From M0108 sp964523415 (GTDB taxonomy: Bacteria > Pseudomonadota > Gammaproteobacteria > Chromatiales > Chromatiaceae), in the NCBI GenBank assembly GCA_964523415.1, contig CAZFZB010000014.1:1-37270 (forward strand): DNA of 37,270 nucleotides. The letters run 5' to 3'. The notes beneath the pieces are model-generated. The model searched no databases. It saw nothing but the letters and a program-made list of their open reading frames with translations, and was not told where the DNA came from. A program made the position numbers and the translations under genes. This document shows positions 1 through 8,110 of the stretch, piece after piece; within the stretch, counting starts at the first letter, position 1; the number at the start of each line of letters is the position of its first letter.

Positions 1-234
1 GTTCGAAAGCCCCACCAGAAGCAAGAGAAAGAGCGGGATCAGGGATAGCAGCATGTAGTAGGCGACGGCACCAGACAGTAGCAGGCCCTGGTTGCGTCTG
101 AAGCCCTGCAAGACCCGCAGAGCAAAGACTAGGGGCTCGCAGACAGACGCGAATGCCTCGGTCCCGCCACCCTCGGTGGAGTTCGAAGCCCGTTTCTCCC
201 CGGGTTGTTGCCCTTGCGATGCCGGCAGCTTCAT
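1..234 (-). CDS. YihY/BrkB-family membrane protein, N-terminal part
   Basis: The start of a gene that runs off the left edge; about 78 residues are visible. After a polar N-terminal stretch of about 35 residues comes a segment ending GAVAYYMLLSLIPLFLLLLV, which resembles the first membrane helix of the YihY/BrkB family (once misnamed ribonuclease BN). The role of this family is not settled; members are polytopic inner-membrane proteins. The ATG at 234 overlaps the TGA of the radical SAM gene in an ATGA arrangement, so the two are probably co-transcribed and translationally coupled. The family call rests on one helix only. Confidence 0.65.
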   Translation of the reverse strand, partial: MKLPASQGQQPGEKRASNSTEGGGTEAFASVCEPLVFALRVLQGFRRNQGLLLSGAVAYYMLLSLIPLFLLLLVGLSN

Positions 235-1313
235 GCGGCCATGGACACCGGCAGGCGACGACTCCCCCAACTGCCAGGGCGGTTCTCGAAGACACCGGCA
301 CAGGGAGTGCCGCAGGCGGCACAGCGACCCTGGTCATCCAGACCCCAAGTACCCAACTGGTACCAATCCCTTTCGATGAGCAAGGCCCCGCAGCCATGGC
401 ACCAGGTACTCCCCCCCTGGCGGTCGTGGACGTTGCCGGTGTAGACGTGGTGCACCCCGTTGCGTCTGGCGATGTCTCGGGCGCGGCTTAGGGTCGCCGC
501 CGGGGTAGGCGGTACCTCCAACATCCGCCAGTCGGGGTGGAAGGCGGTGAAGTGCATGGGAACGCCTGGGCCCAGATGTTCGACGACCCAGGTCGTCATG
601 GCCTCGATCTCGGCCTGGGAGTCGTTATGTCCTGGGATGAGCAAGGTGGTCAGTTCCACCCAGATCGAGGTCTCGTGACACAGATACTCCAGGGTCTCTA
701 GCACGGGTTGCAGATGGCCTCCACAGAGGTGGTGATAGAAATCATCGGTGAAGGCCTTGAGATCGACATTGGCGGCGTCCATGGCGGAGAAGAAATCCTC
801 GCGGGCGCCCGGATTGATGTAACCGGCAGTGACAGCGACATTGCGGATTCCCCGAGCCTGACAGGCCAGGGCCGTATCGCGGGCGTATTCGAGGAAGATG
901 ACGGGGTCGTTGTAGGTATAGGCGACACTGCGGCAGCCAAGCTCGGCGGCACGGCGGGAGATGGCCTCCGGAGAGGCGCTCACAGCCAGGGTATCGACCT
1001 CGCGCGACTTGCTCATATCCCAATTCTGACAGAATTTGCAGGTCAGGTTACAACCGGCGGTGCCAAAGGATAACACCGGGGTTCCGGGCAGGAAGTGATT
1101 GAGGGGCTTTTTCTCGATAGGGTCGACGCAAAAGCCGCTGGAGCGCCCGTAACTGGTGAGTACTACCTCACCACCCTGGCAGGCGCGCACGAAACAGAGA
1201 CCGGCCTGGCCCTCCTTGATGTGACAGTTGCGGGGACAGACATCGCATTGGACGCGGCCGTCCTCCAGACGATGCCAATAACGGGTGGGGTGGTTGGAGA
1301 GGGGGAGGGTCAC
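231..1313 (-). CDS. amrS: AmmeMemoRadiSam system radical SAM enzyme
   Basis: A 360-residue radical SAM protein. An N-terminal Cys-rich block (C23, C26, C30, C40; pattern CDVCPRNC...GLC) precedes the SAM cluster motif CNLTCKFC (C88, C92, C95). The C-terminus carries further CxxC pairs (WCHGCG and CAACGTPC) that may bind zinc or another cluster. This domain order is typical of the radical SAM member of the AmmeMemoRadiSam system, whose substrate is not known to me. The two partner proteins, Memo-like and AMMECR1-like, are encoded divergently next door, which supports the call. The start is GTG at 1313 with GAGG about 9 bases upstream. It overlaps the downstream YihY-like gene by 4 bases. Confidence 0.9.
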   Translation of the reverse strand: MTLPLSNHPTRYWHRLEDGRVQCDVCPRNCHIKEGQAGLCFVRACQGGEVVLTSYGRSSGFCVDPIEKKPLNHFLPGTPVLSFGTAGCNLTCKFCQNWDMSKSREVDTLAVSASPEAISRRAAELGCRSVAYTYNDPVIFLEYARDTALACQARGIRNVAVTAGYINPGAREDFFSAMDAANVDLKAFTDDFYHHLCGGHLQPVLETLEYLCHETSIWVELTTLLIPGHNDSQAEIEAMTTWVVEHLGPGVPMHFTAFHPDWRMLEVPPTPAATLSRARDIARRNGVHHVYTGNVHDRQGGSTWCHGCGALLIERDWYQLGTWGLDDQGRCAACGTPCAGVFENRPGSWGSRRLPVSMAA

Positions 1314-1334
1314 GTCATTCGCCTCGCTCGCTAT

Positions 1335-1358
1335 CCTGCCGGAGGCCTTGCCGGCAGG
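1335..1358. repeat. Inverted repeat in the divergent AmmeMemoRadiSam intergenic region
   Basis: CCTGCCGG and CCGGCAGG form a perfect 8-base inverted repeat around an 8-base spacer. It lies between the divergent GTG starts at 1313 and 1431, in a 117-base region also containing an AT-rich TAATAT at 1375-1380. It could be an operator shared by both transcripts or a hairpin in one leader. No factor can be named from the sequence. Confidence 0.45.
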
Positions 1359-1430
1359 GAGGTGGTTTTCGACCTAATATTAAGAATAGACGGATTCCGA
1401 GTTACTCCCATTAGTTCGAGGTTCAAAACG

Positions 1431-2261
1431 GTGACTGCCTTACGTCATCCCAACGTGGCCGGGCTCTTCTACCCAGCGGATGCCCATACATTAGCGGCCG
1501 AGGTGCGCACCTTTCTGAGGGGGGGTCGGGTCCCGGCCGAGCTGGCCGGTGCCCCAATGCCCAAGGCCCTGATCGCACCCCATGCGGGTTACGTCTATTC
1601 GGGTCCCGTGGCCGGCAGCGCCTATGCCCAACTCTTGGCGGGGGCTGGGGCCATTCGCCGCGTGCTGTTGCTCGGCCCCTCCCATCGCCTGGCCTTTCAG
1701 GGCCTGGTCTACAGTGAGGTCGAGGCCTTTCTCACCCCCTTGGGGCCGGTTGCGGTGGACCGAGAGGCATACCAGACCCTGACGGACCTGCCACAGGTCA
1801 GACCCTTCGAAGCCCCATTCAAGGGCGAACACTGCCTGGAGGTGCAACTGCCTTTTCTGCAATCGATCCTGGATGATTTCCTTCTGGTGCCCTTTCTGGT
1901 AGGCGAGGCCACACCGACCGAGGTCGCCGAGGTTCTGGAACGTCTCTGGGGCGGCAACGAGACCCTGATTGTCGTCAGCTCTGACCTGAGCCATTACTTG
2001 GACTACGCCAGCGCTAAACGCCTGGACAAGGCTACCAGTCTTGCCATCGCCAACCTGGACCCTAACGCCATTGGGGACGATCAGGCCTGCGGCCGTAATC
2101 CCGTCAAGGGGTTGCTACGGGCAGCCAGGCATCATGGCCTCCAGGGGCACATCCTGGACCTGCGTAATTCGGGTGACACCGCCGGTACCCCTGATCGGGT
2201 GGTCGGCTATGGCGCCTTTGCCTTCACCCCTGAGTGCCGTCATGAACACCCAGCCCCTTGA
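1431..2261 (+). CDS. amrB: AmmeMemoRadiSam system protein B (Memo-like)
   Basis: A Memo-family protein of 276 residues from GTG 1431. The reading frame is open back to 1095, but that extension lies antisense to the radical SAM gene, and family similarity begins only at VTALRHPNVAGLFYPAD. A GAGG lies 9 bases before the GTG. Family landmarks are ALIAPHAGYVYSGPVAGSAY, LLLGPSHR, HCLEVQLPFLQ and SSDLSHYLDY; the histidines in PHAGY and PSHR match metal-binding positions of Memo proteins. The biochemical role in bacteria is not established. The gene overlaps the AMMECR1 gene by 20 bases, implying translational coupling and joint function. Confidence 0.9.
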   Translation: MTALRHPNVAGLFYPADAHTLAAEVRTFLRGGRVPAELAGAPMPKALIAPHAGYVYSGPVAGSAYAQLLAGAGAIRRVLLLGPSHRLAFQGLVYSEVEAFLTPLGPVAVDREAYQTLTDLPQVRPFEAPFKGEHCLEVQLPFLQSILDDFLLVPFLVGEATPTEVAEVLERLWGGNETLIVVSSDLSHYLDYASAKRLDKATSLAIANLDPNAIGDDQACGRNPVKGLLRAARHHGLQGHILDLRNSGDTAGTPDRVVGYGAFAFTPECRHEHPAP

Positions 2262-2838
2262 ATCCCACCTGCAGGAGGCGCATCGCCTGGCCTTGCTGGG
2301 AGTTGCGCGGCAGTCCATCGCCCTCGGCTTAAATGAAGGCTACCCCCTAGGGGTCGATCCGGCGGATTACGCCCCCGAACTACGCGAACCGAGAGCGGCC
2401 TTTGTCACCCTGCTGGAATTTGGTCAATTACGGGGTTGCATCGGCCACTTGGAGGCCATGCAACCCTTGGTCAAGGATGTGGCCGAAAACGCCTTCGCCG
2501 CTGCCTATCGTGATCCCCGCTTCCCGCCCGTAACGTCAAGGGAACTAGATCGGCTCCATATTGAGATCTCGGTATTGACGCCAGCAATCCCCCTGACCTT
2601 CGCTTCTGAGCAGGAACTGCTCGCCCAGATCGAGCCGGGCCTTGATGGCCTGATTCTTGAGGAGGATTTCGCTCGCGGAACCTTCCTGCCATCCGTCTGG
2701 AGTTCCTTACCCGATCCAGTGGATTTTATGCGGCACCTGAAGCGCAAGGCGGGGTTGCCGGAGGATTACTGGTCGAATCGGCTTAGGGTAAGCCGGTACC
2801 GGACGGAATCCTTTGGCGAAGATGCCTCACCCTCTTGA
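2242..2838 (+). CDS. amrA: AmmeMemoRadiSam system protein A (AMMECR1-like)
   Basis: A 198-residue AMMECR1-domain protein. Recognisable segments are FGQLRGCIGHLEAMQPL, AYRDPRFPPVTSRELDRLHI and GTFLPSVWSSLPDPVDFMRH, with the usual C-terminal KAGLPEDYW. The ATG at 2242 lies inside the end of the Memo gene. The frame is open further upstream, but there it is only a shadow of Memo. AMMECR1 proteins have no proven activity; the conserved LRGCIG motif has been taken as a catalytic or nucleotide-handling site. Its tight overlap with Memo and the facing radical SAM gene complete the three-part system. Confidence 0.9.
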   Translation: MNTQPLESHLQEAHRLALLGVARQSIALGLNEGYPLGVDPADYAPELREPRAAFVTLLEFGQLRGCIGHLEAMQPLVKDVAENAFAAAYRDPRFPPVTSRELDRLHIEISVLTPAIPLTFASEQELLAQIEPGLDGLILEEDFARGTFLPSVWSSLPDPVDFMRHLKRKAGLPEDYWSNRLRVSRYRTESFGEDASPS

Positions 2839-2929
2839 TTCACGCCATAAATTGGCCCTACACACCTTGCCAATGGCTCCAGGTCGGAATCGTTGGCGAC
2901 CTCTACCCGTTTCAGGAACCAGATGAGAA

Positions 2930-4855
2930 CTAGGAGGCCTTGGCCGAGGCACCTACCAGGGACTCACGGGTCTTGGCATCCGGTTTCATGATTCCGGGCG
3001 CAGCGGACTTAAGCTTGGGGGGGCTGGCCAACGGCTTGGGGCCAACCGGAGCACCGGGCTTAGCCTCCTGGTTACTCACCGGCCCCGCCTTTTCGGTATC
3101 CTCCGCCGGTGGTGGACCCGCCATCAAATCCCTGGCCTCCGCCTCTGGGATGGCGTTCTGATCCTTCGCGGGGGCATCCACCGGAGCGGGACGATAAAGG
3201 CGCAGCCCAGCCCCGGGTCCATCAAGGCCCGCCAGCACTGGCTGGTCCTGACCGTAGAAATCCGAGCGGAAATGAACCTGGCCCTTTTCATCGGCCTCCG
3301 CCGTCCAGTAGGAGAGGATGACGGGCAGGGGCTGCTTCAGGCGCACAGAGGAGGGACGCTTGGACTCAAACACGGAATCGAACTTCTCCTTATTCCACTT
3401 GGGGTCGTTGAGCACTAACTCCGCCAGTTCAATCGGCTTATCCACCCGCACACATCCCGAACTCAGGGTGCGGCTCGTCCGCTGAAACAACTGGCGATCG
3501 GAAGTGTCGTGGAGATAGACGGAGTGCCGGTTGGGGAACATAAACTTGACCTGGCCTAGGGCGTTCTTGGGGCCCGGGGGCTGGCGGAAGGTATAAGGCA
3601 GATTATTGGGGGAGACGCTCCAATCGACCGCCTCCGGCTCCACCTTGTTACCGCGCCGATCTATGATCTCCAGCCCCTTTTTGCGGACTGCATTGGGATT
3701 CTGACGGGCCTTGGGGACCACGTCCTCCTTGAGGATGGTGGGGGGGACCGTCCAGGTGGGGTTGAATTCGAGATACTCAATGCGATCGCGGAAGATGGGT
3801 GTGGGTCGTTCGGGACGCCCTACGATAGCCTTGGAACTCCAGACATCCTGACCCTCGCGATGGAGTTCTACCCGCTGGGCGGCGATATCCACCAAGAGAT
3901 AGTCCTTGGGCAGCTTGTCGCCAACCCAGCGCATCCGTTCCAGGTTGACCCGTATCTGGTCCACGCGCTCGCCGGCGCTGACATTCATGGCGGCGAGGGT
4001 GGCCCTGCCGAGGCGTCCATCGACCTCGAGGCTATGGCGTTCCTGAAAGTGCCGAACTGCCTTCTCCAACTCAGGCCCGTAAAAATTACCACTGTTGGCA
4101 GCGGAACCCTGATAGTCACCCGTGATCCGCAAGCGTTCACGGATGGTGGGAACACGCGCATCGTGCATCCCCGGCTCCAGCTTGGGGCCAGGTGGGACGG
4201 TGGGCCAGCCGCCGGCAGCAGCAAGTGCCCGATAATGAGCTAAACCTTCCTTGAGACGAGTATAAAACGCGGGCTCCTGGCGGAGAGCGTTAACGGAGGC
4301 CTTGATGCTGGGCGCGGCCAAGATGCGCCCGAGATCGGCGACCAGGGCCTCGCCCTTGGGTCCATCGTCGTGATTCCAATTTTTGTCGATCAGGCGGGGA
4401 TCGACCTTGCCATAGCGGGAATGGTGGATGAGGCGAAGTAGACCATCGCTCAACAGGATCTCGACATCGACACGTTCCTGGCCCTTGAGGGCCGCGGGGT
4501 CGCCACCTGGAAGCAGTTTGTTCAATTCCGGTACATGGAAGTCAGCGGGGCGCAGACCATAGTCGCTACTGCGCTCCGCAAGGACCTTGAAGTCGGCTAC
4601 CTGGCCAGGATTGTTCCAGGCAAAGGCATAACCATGGGCAGCGTAGACCTCGTTGAGCAACTTGGGTGAAGCTAGGGGGACCCCAGCCAGTGCGGGCTTG
4701 GGTTGATCCTGGAGTTCCGCCAGCCGCTGCCGCAGCAGATCGCTGGCCCAGACGGAGATCGGCGATAGAAAGAGCACCGCAACCAGGATTTGCAGCCACC
4801 TGGTGTAGCCAAGGACCGTTCTCGACGCTAATTCAGAATGATTCCAGTGCCGCAT
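2930..4855 (-). CDS. YcbB-type L,D-transpeptidase
   Basis: A 641-residue periplasmic murein L,D-transpeptidase resembling YcbB/LdtD, which forms 3-3 cross-links in peptidoglycan. A membrane segment near residues 20-38 (LQILVAVLFLSPISVWA) looks like a signal peptide or anchor. An N-terminal scaffold domain follows, then a peptidoglycan-binding domain around residues 235-295 (VRHFQERHSLEVDGRLG). The YkuD catalytic domain has the active-site run LSSGCVRVDKP at about residue 465 (nucleophile Cys) and the upstream VYLHDTS. The final 100 or so residues are a Pro/Ala/Lys-rich low-complexity tail not typical of the family. ATG 4855 is preceded by GGAGA with suitable spacing. The gene is transcribed alone. 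Confidence 0.88.
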   Translation of the reverse strand: MRHWNHSELASRTVLGYTRWLQILVAVLFLSPISVWASDLLRQRLAELQDQPKPALAGVPLASPKLLNEVYAAHGYAFAWNNPGQVADFKVLAERSSDYGLRPADFHVPELNKLLPGGDPAALKGQERVDVEILLSDGLLRLIHHSRYGKVDPRLIDKNWNHDDGPKGEALVADLGRILAAPSIKASVNALRQEPAFYTRLKEGLAHYRALAAAGGWPTVPPGPKLEPGMHDARVPTIRERLRITGDYQGSAANSGNFYGPELEKAVRHFQERHSLEVDGRLGRATLAAMNVSAGERVDQIRVNLERMRWVGDKLPKDYLLVDIAAQRVELHREGQDVWSSKAIVGRPERPTPIFRDRIEYLEFNPTWTVPPTILKEDVVPKARQNPNAVRKKGLEIIDRRGNKVEPEAVDWSVSPNNLPYTFRQPPGPKNALGQVKFMFPNRHSVYLHDTSDRQLFQRTSRTLSSGCVRVDKPIELAELVLNDPKWNKEKFDSVFESKRPSSVRLKQPLPVILSYWTAEADEKGQVHFRSDFYGQDQPVLAGLDGPGAGLRLYRPAPVDAPAKDQNAIPEAEARDLMAGPPPAEDTEKAGPVSNQEAKPGAPVGPKPLASPPKLKSAAPGIMKPDAKTRESLVGASAKAS

Positions 4856-5145
4856 TTATTGTCATCTCCAGCAAGACAGGCCCTCGTGAAGTCAATGATT
4901 CTCGTTCGGCTAAGGTCCATTTTATACGCCGCAGGGGGCGATTGACAGCAAAAATAAGACATTGCAAAAATACAACACTCAAGACCCTTAAGCAGATTAA
5001 CCTGGTGGCATTCAAATCTTACCGATGTAATTCCTAAGGAATTGCCACAGCCTGGTCGCTATGCCAAGGGCAATCAAGGCAAACGCCAGGGTAAGCTAGA
5101 CCATGCCCAGAATTGATGTTGCGTGACAGAGACAGGCGTGCCTTC
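4856..5145. other. Intergenic region upstream of the transpeptidase
   Basis: 290 bases without a convincing gene, between two minus-strand genes. It should hold the transpeptidase promoter and the end of the cysM transcript. An AT-rich inverted repeat, AATTCC-TAA-GGAATT, lies at 5029-5043 and could be an operator. A 60-codon minus-strand frame (to 5015) crosses the transpeptidase start and has no recognisable features, so I do not call it a gene. Confidence 0.4.
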
Positions 5146-6036
5146 TCACGATGGAAAGACCCCTGTAGACAGATACCGGTCCCCCCGGTCACAGATGATG
5201 GCGACAATGACTGCCCCGGTGACCTCCCGCGAGAGGGTCAAGGCGGCGGCCACGGAGCCACCCGAAGAAATACCGCAAAAGATCCCCTCCCGTTCGGCTA
5301 GGGCGCGGGTCGTATCTTCCGCCTCACCTTGGGAAACGTCCAGGATGCGATCGACCCGACCCGGCTCGTAGATCTTGGGCAAATAGGCCTCGGGCCAGCG
5401 GCGAATCCCGGGGATCTTGGCGCCATCAGCCGGCTGGACGCCGATAATCTGGATGGCCGGATTTTGCTCCTTCAGGTAACGACTGGTCCCCATGATGGTG
5501 CCTGTGGTTCCCATCGCACTTACGAAATGGGTGACGGCTCCTTCGGTGTCGCGCCAGATCTCGGGTCCTGTGCTTTCATAGTGGGCGCGTGGGTTATCGG
5601 GGTTGGCGAATTGATCAAGGATAATGCCCTCGCCACGCTCCTCCAGGTCACGGGCCAAGTCGATTGCCGCCTCCATGCTCCCATCGGCGGGGGTCAGGCG
5701 GATCTCAGCACCATAACTGCGCATCAGGGCACGGCGCTCCTGGCTCATGTTTTCCGGCATGATCAGGATCATGTGGTAACCCTTGATCGCGGCCACCATT
5801 GCCAGGGCAATGCCCGTGTTGCCGCTGGTGGCCTCGATCAGGGTATCTCCGGGGCGGATGTCCCCGCGTTCCTCGGCGCGCCGGATCATAGAGAGGGCCG
5901 GGCGATCCTTGACCGAGCCTGCGGGGTTGTTGCCCTCCAGCTTGACCAGGATGCGATTGTCAGTGACCCCTGGCAGGCGTTGCAGACATGTCAGGGGGGT
6001 ATTGCCGACAAAATCCTCGATAGTGGGGTGATTCAT
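5146..6036 (-). CDS. cysM: Cysteine synthase B (O-acetylserine sulfhydrylase)
   Basis: A 296-residue PLP-dependent enzyme of the CysM type, making cysteine from O-acetylserine and sulfide or thiosulfate. The PLP lysine is K43 in NNPAGSVKDRP. TSGNTGIA binds substrate and MGTTGTIMG the cofactor phosphate. GISSGGSVAAAL near residue 257 is the C-terminal loop. ICDRGDRYLSTGVF at the end is typical of CysM rather than CysK, and the length fits. The ATG at 6036 starts the canonical N-terminus MNHPTIEDFVGNTPL. Its presence suits a sulfur-metabolising organism. It is the last of a minus-strand run with the MBL hydrolase and bamC, 59 bases downstream of the former. Confidence 0.95.
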   Translation of the reverse strand: MNHPTIEDFVGNTPLTCLQRLPGVTDNRILVKLEGNNPAGSVKDRPALSMIRRAEERGDIRPGDTLIEATSGNTGIALAMVAAIKGYHMILIMPENMSQERRALMRSYGAEIRLTPADGSMEAAIDLARDLEERGEGIILDQFANPDNPRAHYESTGPEIWRDTEGAVTHFVSAMGTTGTIMGTSRYLKEQNPAIQIIGVQPADGAKIPGIRRWPEAYLPKIYEPGRVDRILDVSQGEAEDTTRALAEREGIFCGISSGGSVAAALTLSREVTGAVIVAIICDRGDRYLSTGVFPS

Positions 6037-6095
6037 GGCTGGATCCCGCCGCTATATGGCGGCATCGATACGGAAAGTCGAATCATGGGCACTTT

Positions 6096-6857
6096 CTAAA
6101 CAGACAGCCAGGGGCTAGGGCTTTCCTGATTGGCCAGGGTGAGGCAAGCCTCGAGTCTGGCGTCCACGGCTAGCAGGGCCTGGCGGGCCAGTTCGGGGCG
6201 GTTGTTTTTTTCGCTCAGGTGAGCCAGAAGCAGGCTTGTCAAACCGTGACGGGGCATCGAGGCTACTAGTTCCGCCGCCTGGTGGTTACCCAGGTGCCCA
6301 AAGTCACCCGCCACGCGCGCCCGCAGGGAGGGTGGATAGGGACCGCGTCTGAGCATCTCGCTGTCATGATTGCATTCGAGCATGAGGGCGTCGGACTCGC
6401 GGAGGCGATCGCGAATATGCGGGGTCACGCAGCCACTGTCTGTCAAGAGACCCAAACGCCGCCCACCGCTTTCTAGGATGAAGTGGCACGGCTCGCGGGC
6501 ATCATGGGGGATGGGGAAGGGTTCTACCCGGATGTCCCCGACCAAAAAGCCGGGACCATGCCCGGAAATGAGGTGGAGTCGCTCTACCGCGGATGCCGGT
6601 TGCCGGCCCCAGGTGCCAGGCGTCGCCCAGACCTGGATTCCATGCCGACGCGCCAAGGCGGCGACCCCCCTGATATGATCACTATGCTCATGGGTCACCA
6701 GGATGGCGTCCAGATCCCCGGGTACCACGCCCACCATGGCCAGCCTTCGTTCGGTCTCCCGAGTGGCGAAGCCACAGTCCACCAGCAACCGGGTGCCCCC
6801 TCCCTCCACCAGGAGGGCATTACCCTGGCTGCCACTGCCCAAACTGGCGAAGCGCAT
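6096..6857 (-). CDS. YycJ-like metallo-beta-lactamase-fold hydrolase
   Basis: A 253-residue MBL-fold protein. The N-terminus MRFASLGSGSQGNALLVEGG and the metal motif VTHEHSDHIRG (HxHxDH, about residues 55-61) place it in the YycJ/WalJ-like group, linked in some bacteria to nuclease activity. Further metal ligands are likely in LLTDSGCVT and LLLAHLSEKNN. In many gammaproteobacteria such a gene follows bamC and dapA, as here. There are 33 bases between the bamC stop and this start, so they probably form one operon. The exact substrate is unknown. Confidence 0.85.
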   Translation of the reverse strand: MRFASLGSGSQGNALLVEGGGTRLLVDCGFATRETERRLAMVGVVPGDLDAILVTHEHSDHIRGVAALARRHGIQVWATPGTWGRQPASAVERLHLISGHGPGFLVGDIRVEPFPIPHDAREPCHFILESGGRRLGLLTDSGCVTPHIRDRLRESDALMLECNHDSEMLRRGPYPPSLRARVAGDFGHLGNHQAAELVASMPRHGLTSLLLAHLSEKNNRPELARQALLAVDARLEACLTLANQESPSPWLSV

Positions 6858-6890
6858 ATCCGCCTTGCCGGAGGTCCAGACAAGTCCAGG

Positions 6891-8060
6891 TCAGCGCATC
6901 TGATCCTTGACGAGGGCCAAGATATTCAGAGCCGTAGGCGAACTATCGTGCTTGCCCGCCTTATCGAGCACCTGGACCCGGGTCTCCTTGCCATTAGCAG
7001 TGAGCCGGACTTGATATTGGGTGACGGAATCAACCTTATCATCCCGCCAGAAGGCCATCTTGGAGAAGAAGCCCTTTTTGTGTCCTTCCTTGGATGTGTC
7101 GTCGTAGCGGACATAATAGACGCCCTGGCTCATGTCACGATCCTCGACAGCAAAGCCGCTGCGATCAAGGGCGACACCCACCAGGCGCCAGGCGTTCCGC
7201 AATTCCGTATCGACGACCAGGACACTTCCACCCTCCTCCAGGCGGGTCGCTGCTATGGAAGCGGTGCCAGAGGGGGCACCGGTGCCAGGGCTCCCCCCCT
7301 CGCCCACAATCCGCTTGGCACGCTCGCTCGTGATTCCAAGGTACATCATGATGGAGCGCAACATGGCGGCCTCTTTATCCGGATCCGAGGGGGTCGCCTC
7401 CCACATGGTATTGGAGTCCTCGGCGACCGTATTACGCATCAACCTTTCCTCCATGCCCCGATGGGTCAGGAAGAGATCCGTAGTACCGGGCTTGGGACCA
7501 GGCTCAAGACGCAAGCGGTACTGGTCACGGGTGCCCGTCGAGTGGACGCTATCCATCACCTTGCGCAACATATCGGAGATGGGATTGCTCTTGATCTCAG
7601 CGCGATTTTCGATCCAGTCGGTAACCATGACGCCCGTAGTCGGGTTCTTTTCGGCCAACATTATGCCCCGCTCCCGCCAGAAACTCTCCAAACGAGGCCA
7701 TAGGGCCCGGGGCTGGGCGTTGATCTCGATCCAGCGCCGTTCACCCTCGCGGTGATAGGTCACGTCCTTGACATCTGGCAACACATCCCCGGTTTTGGCG
7801 ATTTGGATCTTCTGTTTGCGTTCCCCCACATATTCGGAATAGGTGGCGGAACCCCCTGCGTCTGGCACATCCATGGTGTCATCGAACTTGCCGGAGACCA
7901 GGTCAGGTGGTAATTCCAGGTTCTCCCCCGCCTCGCGTTGATGCTTATAAGCCAGGCTGTGATCGGGTAGATACTCATCCATGCTAAAACTACTACAAGC
8001 CGACAGGAACGGCAGGATCGGTAGGAAGGCGGCGATGGCTTGGCATTTAGGCATGGGCAT
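6891..8060 (-). CDS. bamC: Outer membrane assembly lipoprotein BamC (NlpB)
   Basis: A BamC-family lipoprotein, an accessory subunit of the beta-barrel assembly machine. From the ATG at 8060 it has a short signal peptide ending in the lipobox LSAC, giving a lipidated Cys at residue 22. The frame extends to a TTG at 8114 that overlaps the dapA stop, but this would put 18 extra residues before a normal-length lipoprotein signal, so I prefer 8060 (8054 is also possible). The mature protein has an unstructured N-terminal segment (YLPDHSLAYKHQREAGENLELPPDL) as in BamC, then two similar helix-grip domains. It sits directly behind dapA, the conserved gammaproteobacterial order. Confidence 0.88.
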   Translation of the reverse strand: MPMPKCQAIAAFLPILPFLSACSSFSMDEYLPDHSLAYKHQREAGENLELPPDLVSGKFDDTMDVPDAGGSATYSEYVGERKQKIQIAKTGDVLPDVKDVTYHREGERRWIEINAQPRALWPRLESFWRERGIMLAEKNPTTGVMVTDWIENRAEIKSNPISDMLRKVMDSVHSTGTRDQYRLRLEPGPKPGTTDLFLTHRGMEERLMRNTVAEDSNTMWEATPSDPDKEAAMLRSIMMYLGITSERAKRIVGEGGSPGTGAPSGTASIAATRLEEGGSVLVVDTELRNAWRLVGVALDRSGFAVEDRDMSQGVYYVRYDDTSKEGHKKGFFSKMAFWRDDKVDSVTQYQVRLTANGKETRVQVLDKAGKHDSSPTALNILALVKDQMR

Positions 8061-8110
8061 GGGGAGCTGCTTGGGTTTTTTGAATAAGGGACGCTGAGCC
8101 AAAGGAGGAA

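Noticed and set aside
1095..1430. Upstream extension of the Memo-like gene
   Set aside because: It is antisense to the radical SAM gene, does not look like Memo, and a GTG with a ribosome binding site at 1431 fits the family start.
4833..5015. 60-codon minus-strand frame before the transpeptidase
   Set aside because: It overlaps the transpeptidase start and shows no family feature or good start signal.
6483..7703. 406-codon plus-strand open frame
   Set aside because: It is antisense to the MBL hydrolase and bamC, with no recognisable domain; long antisense frames are common in GC-rich coding DNA.
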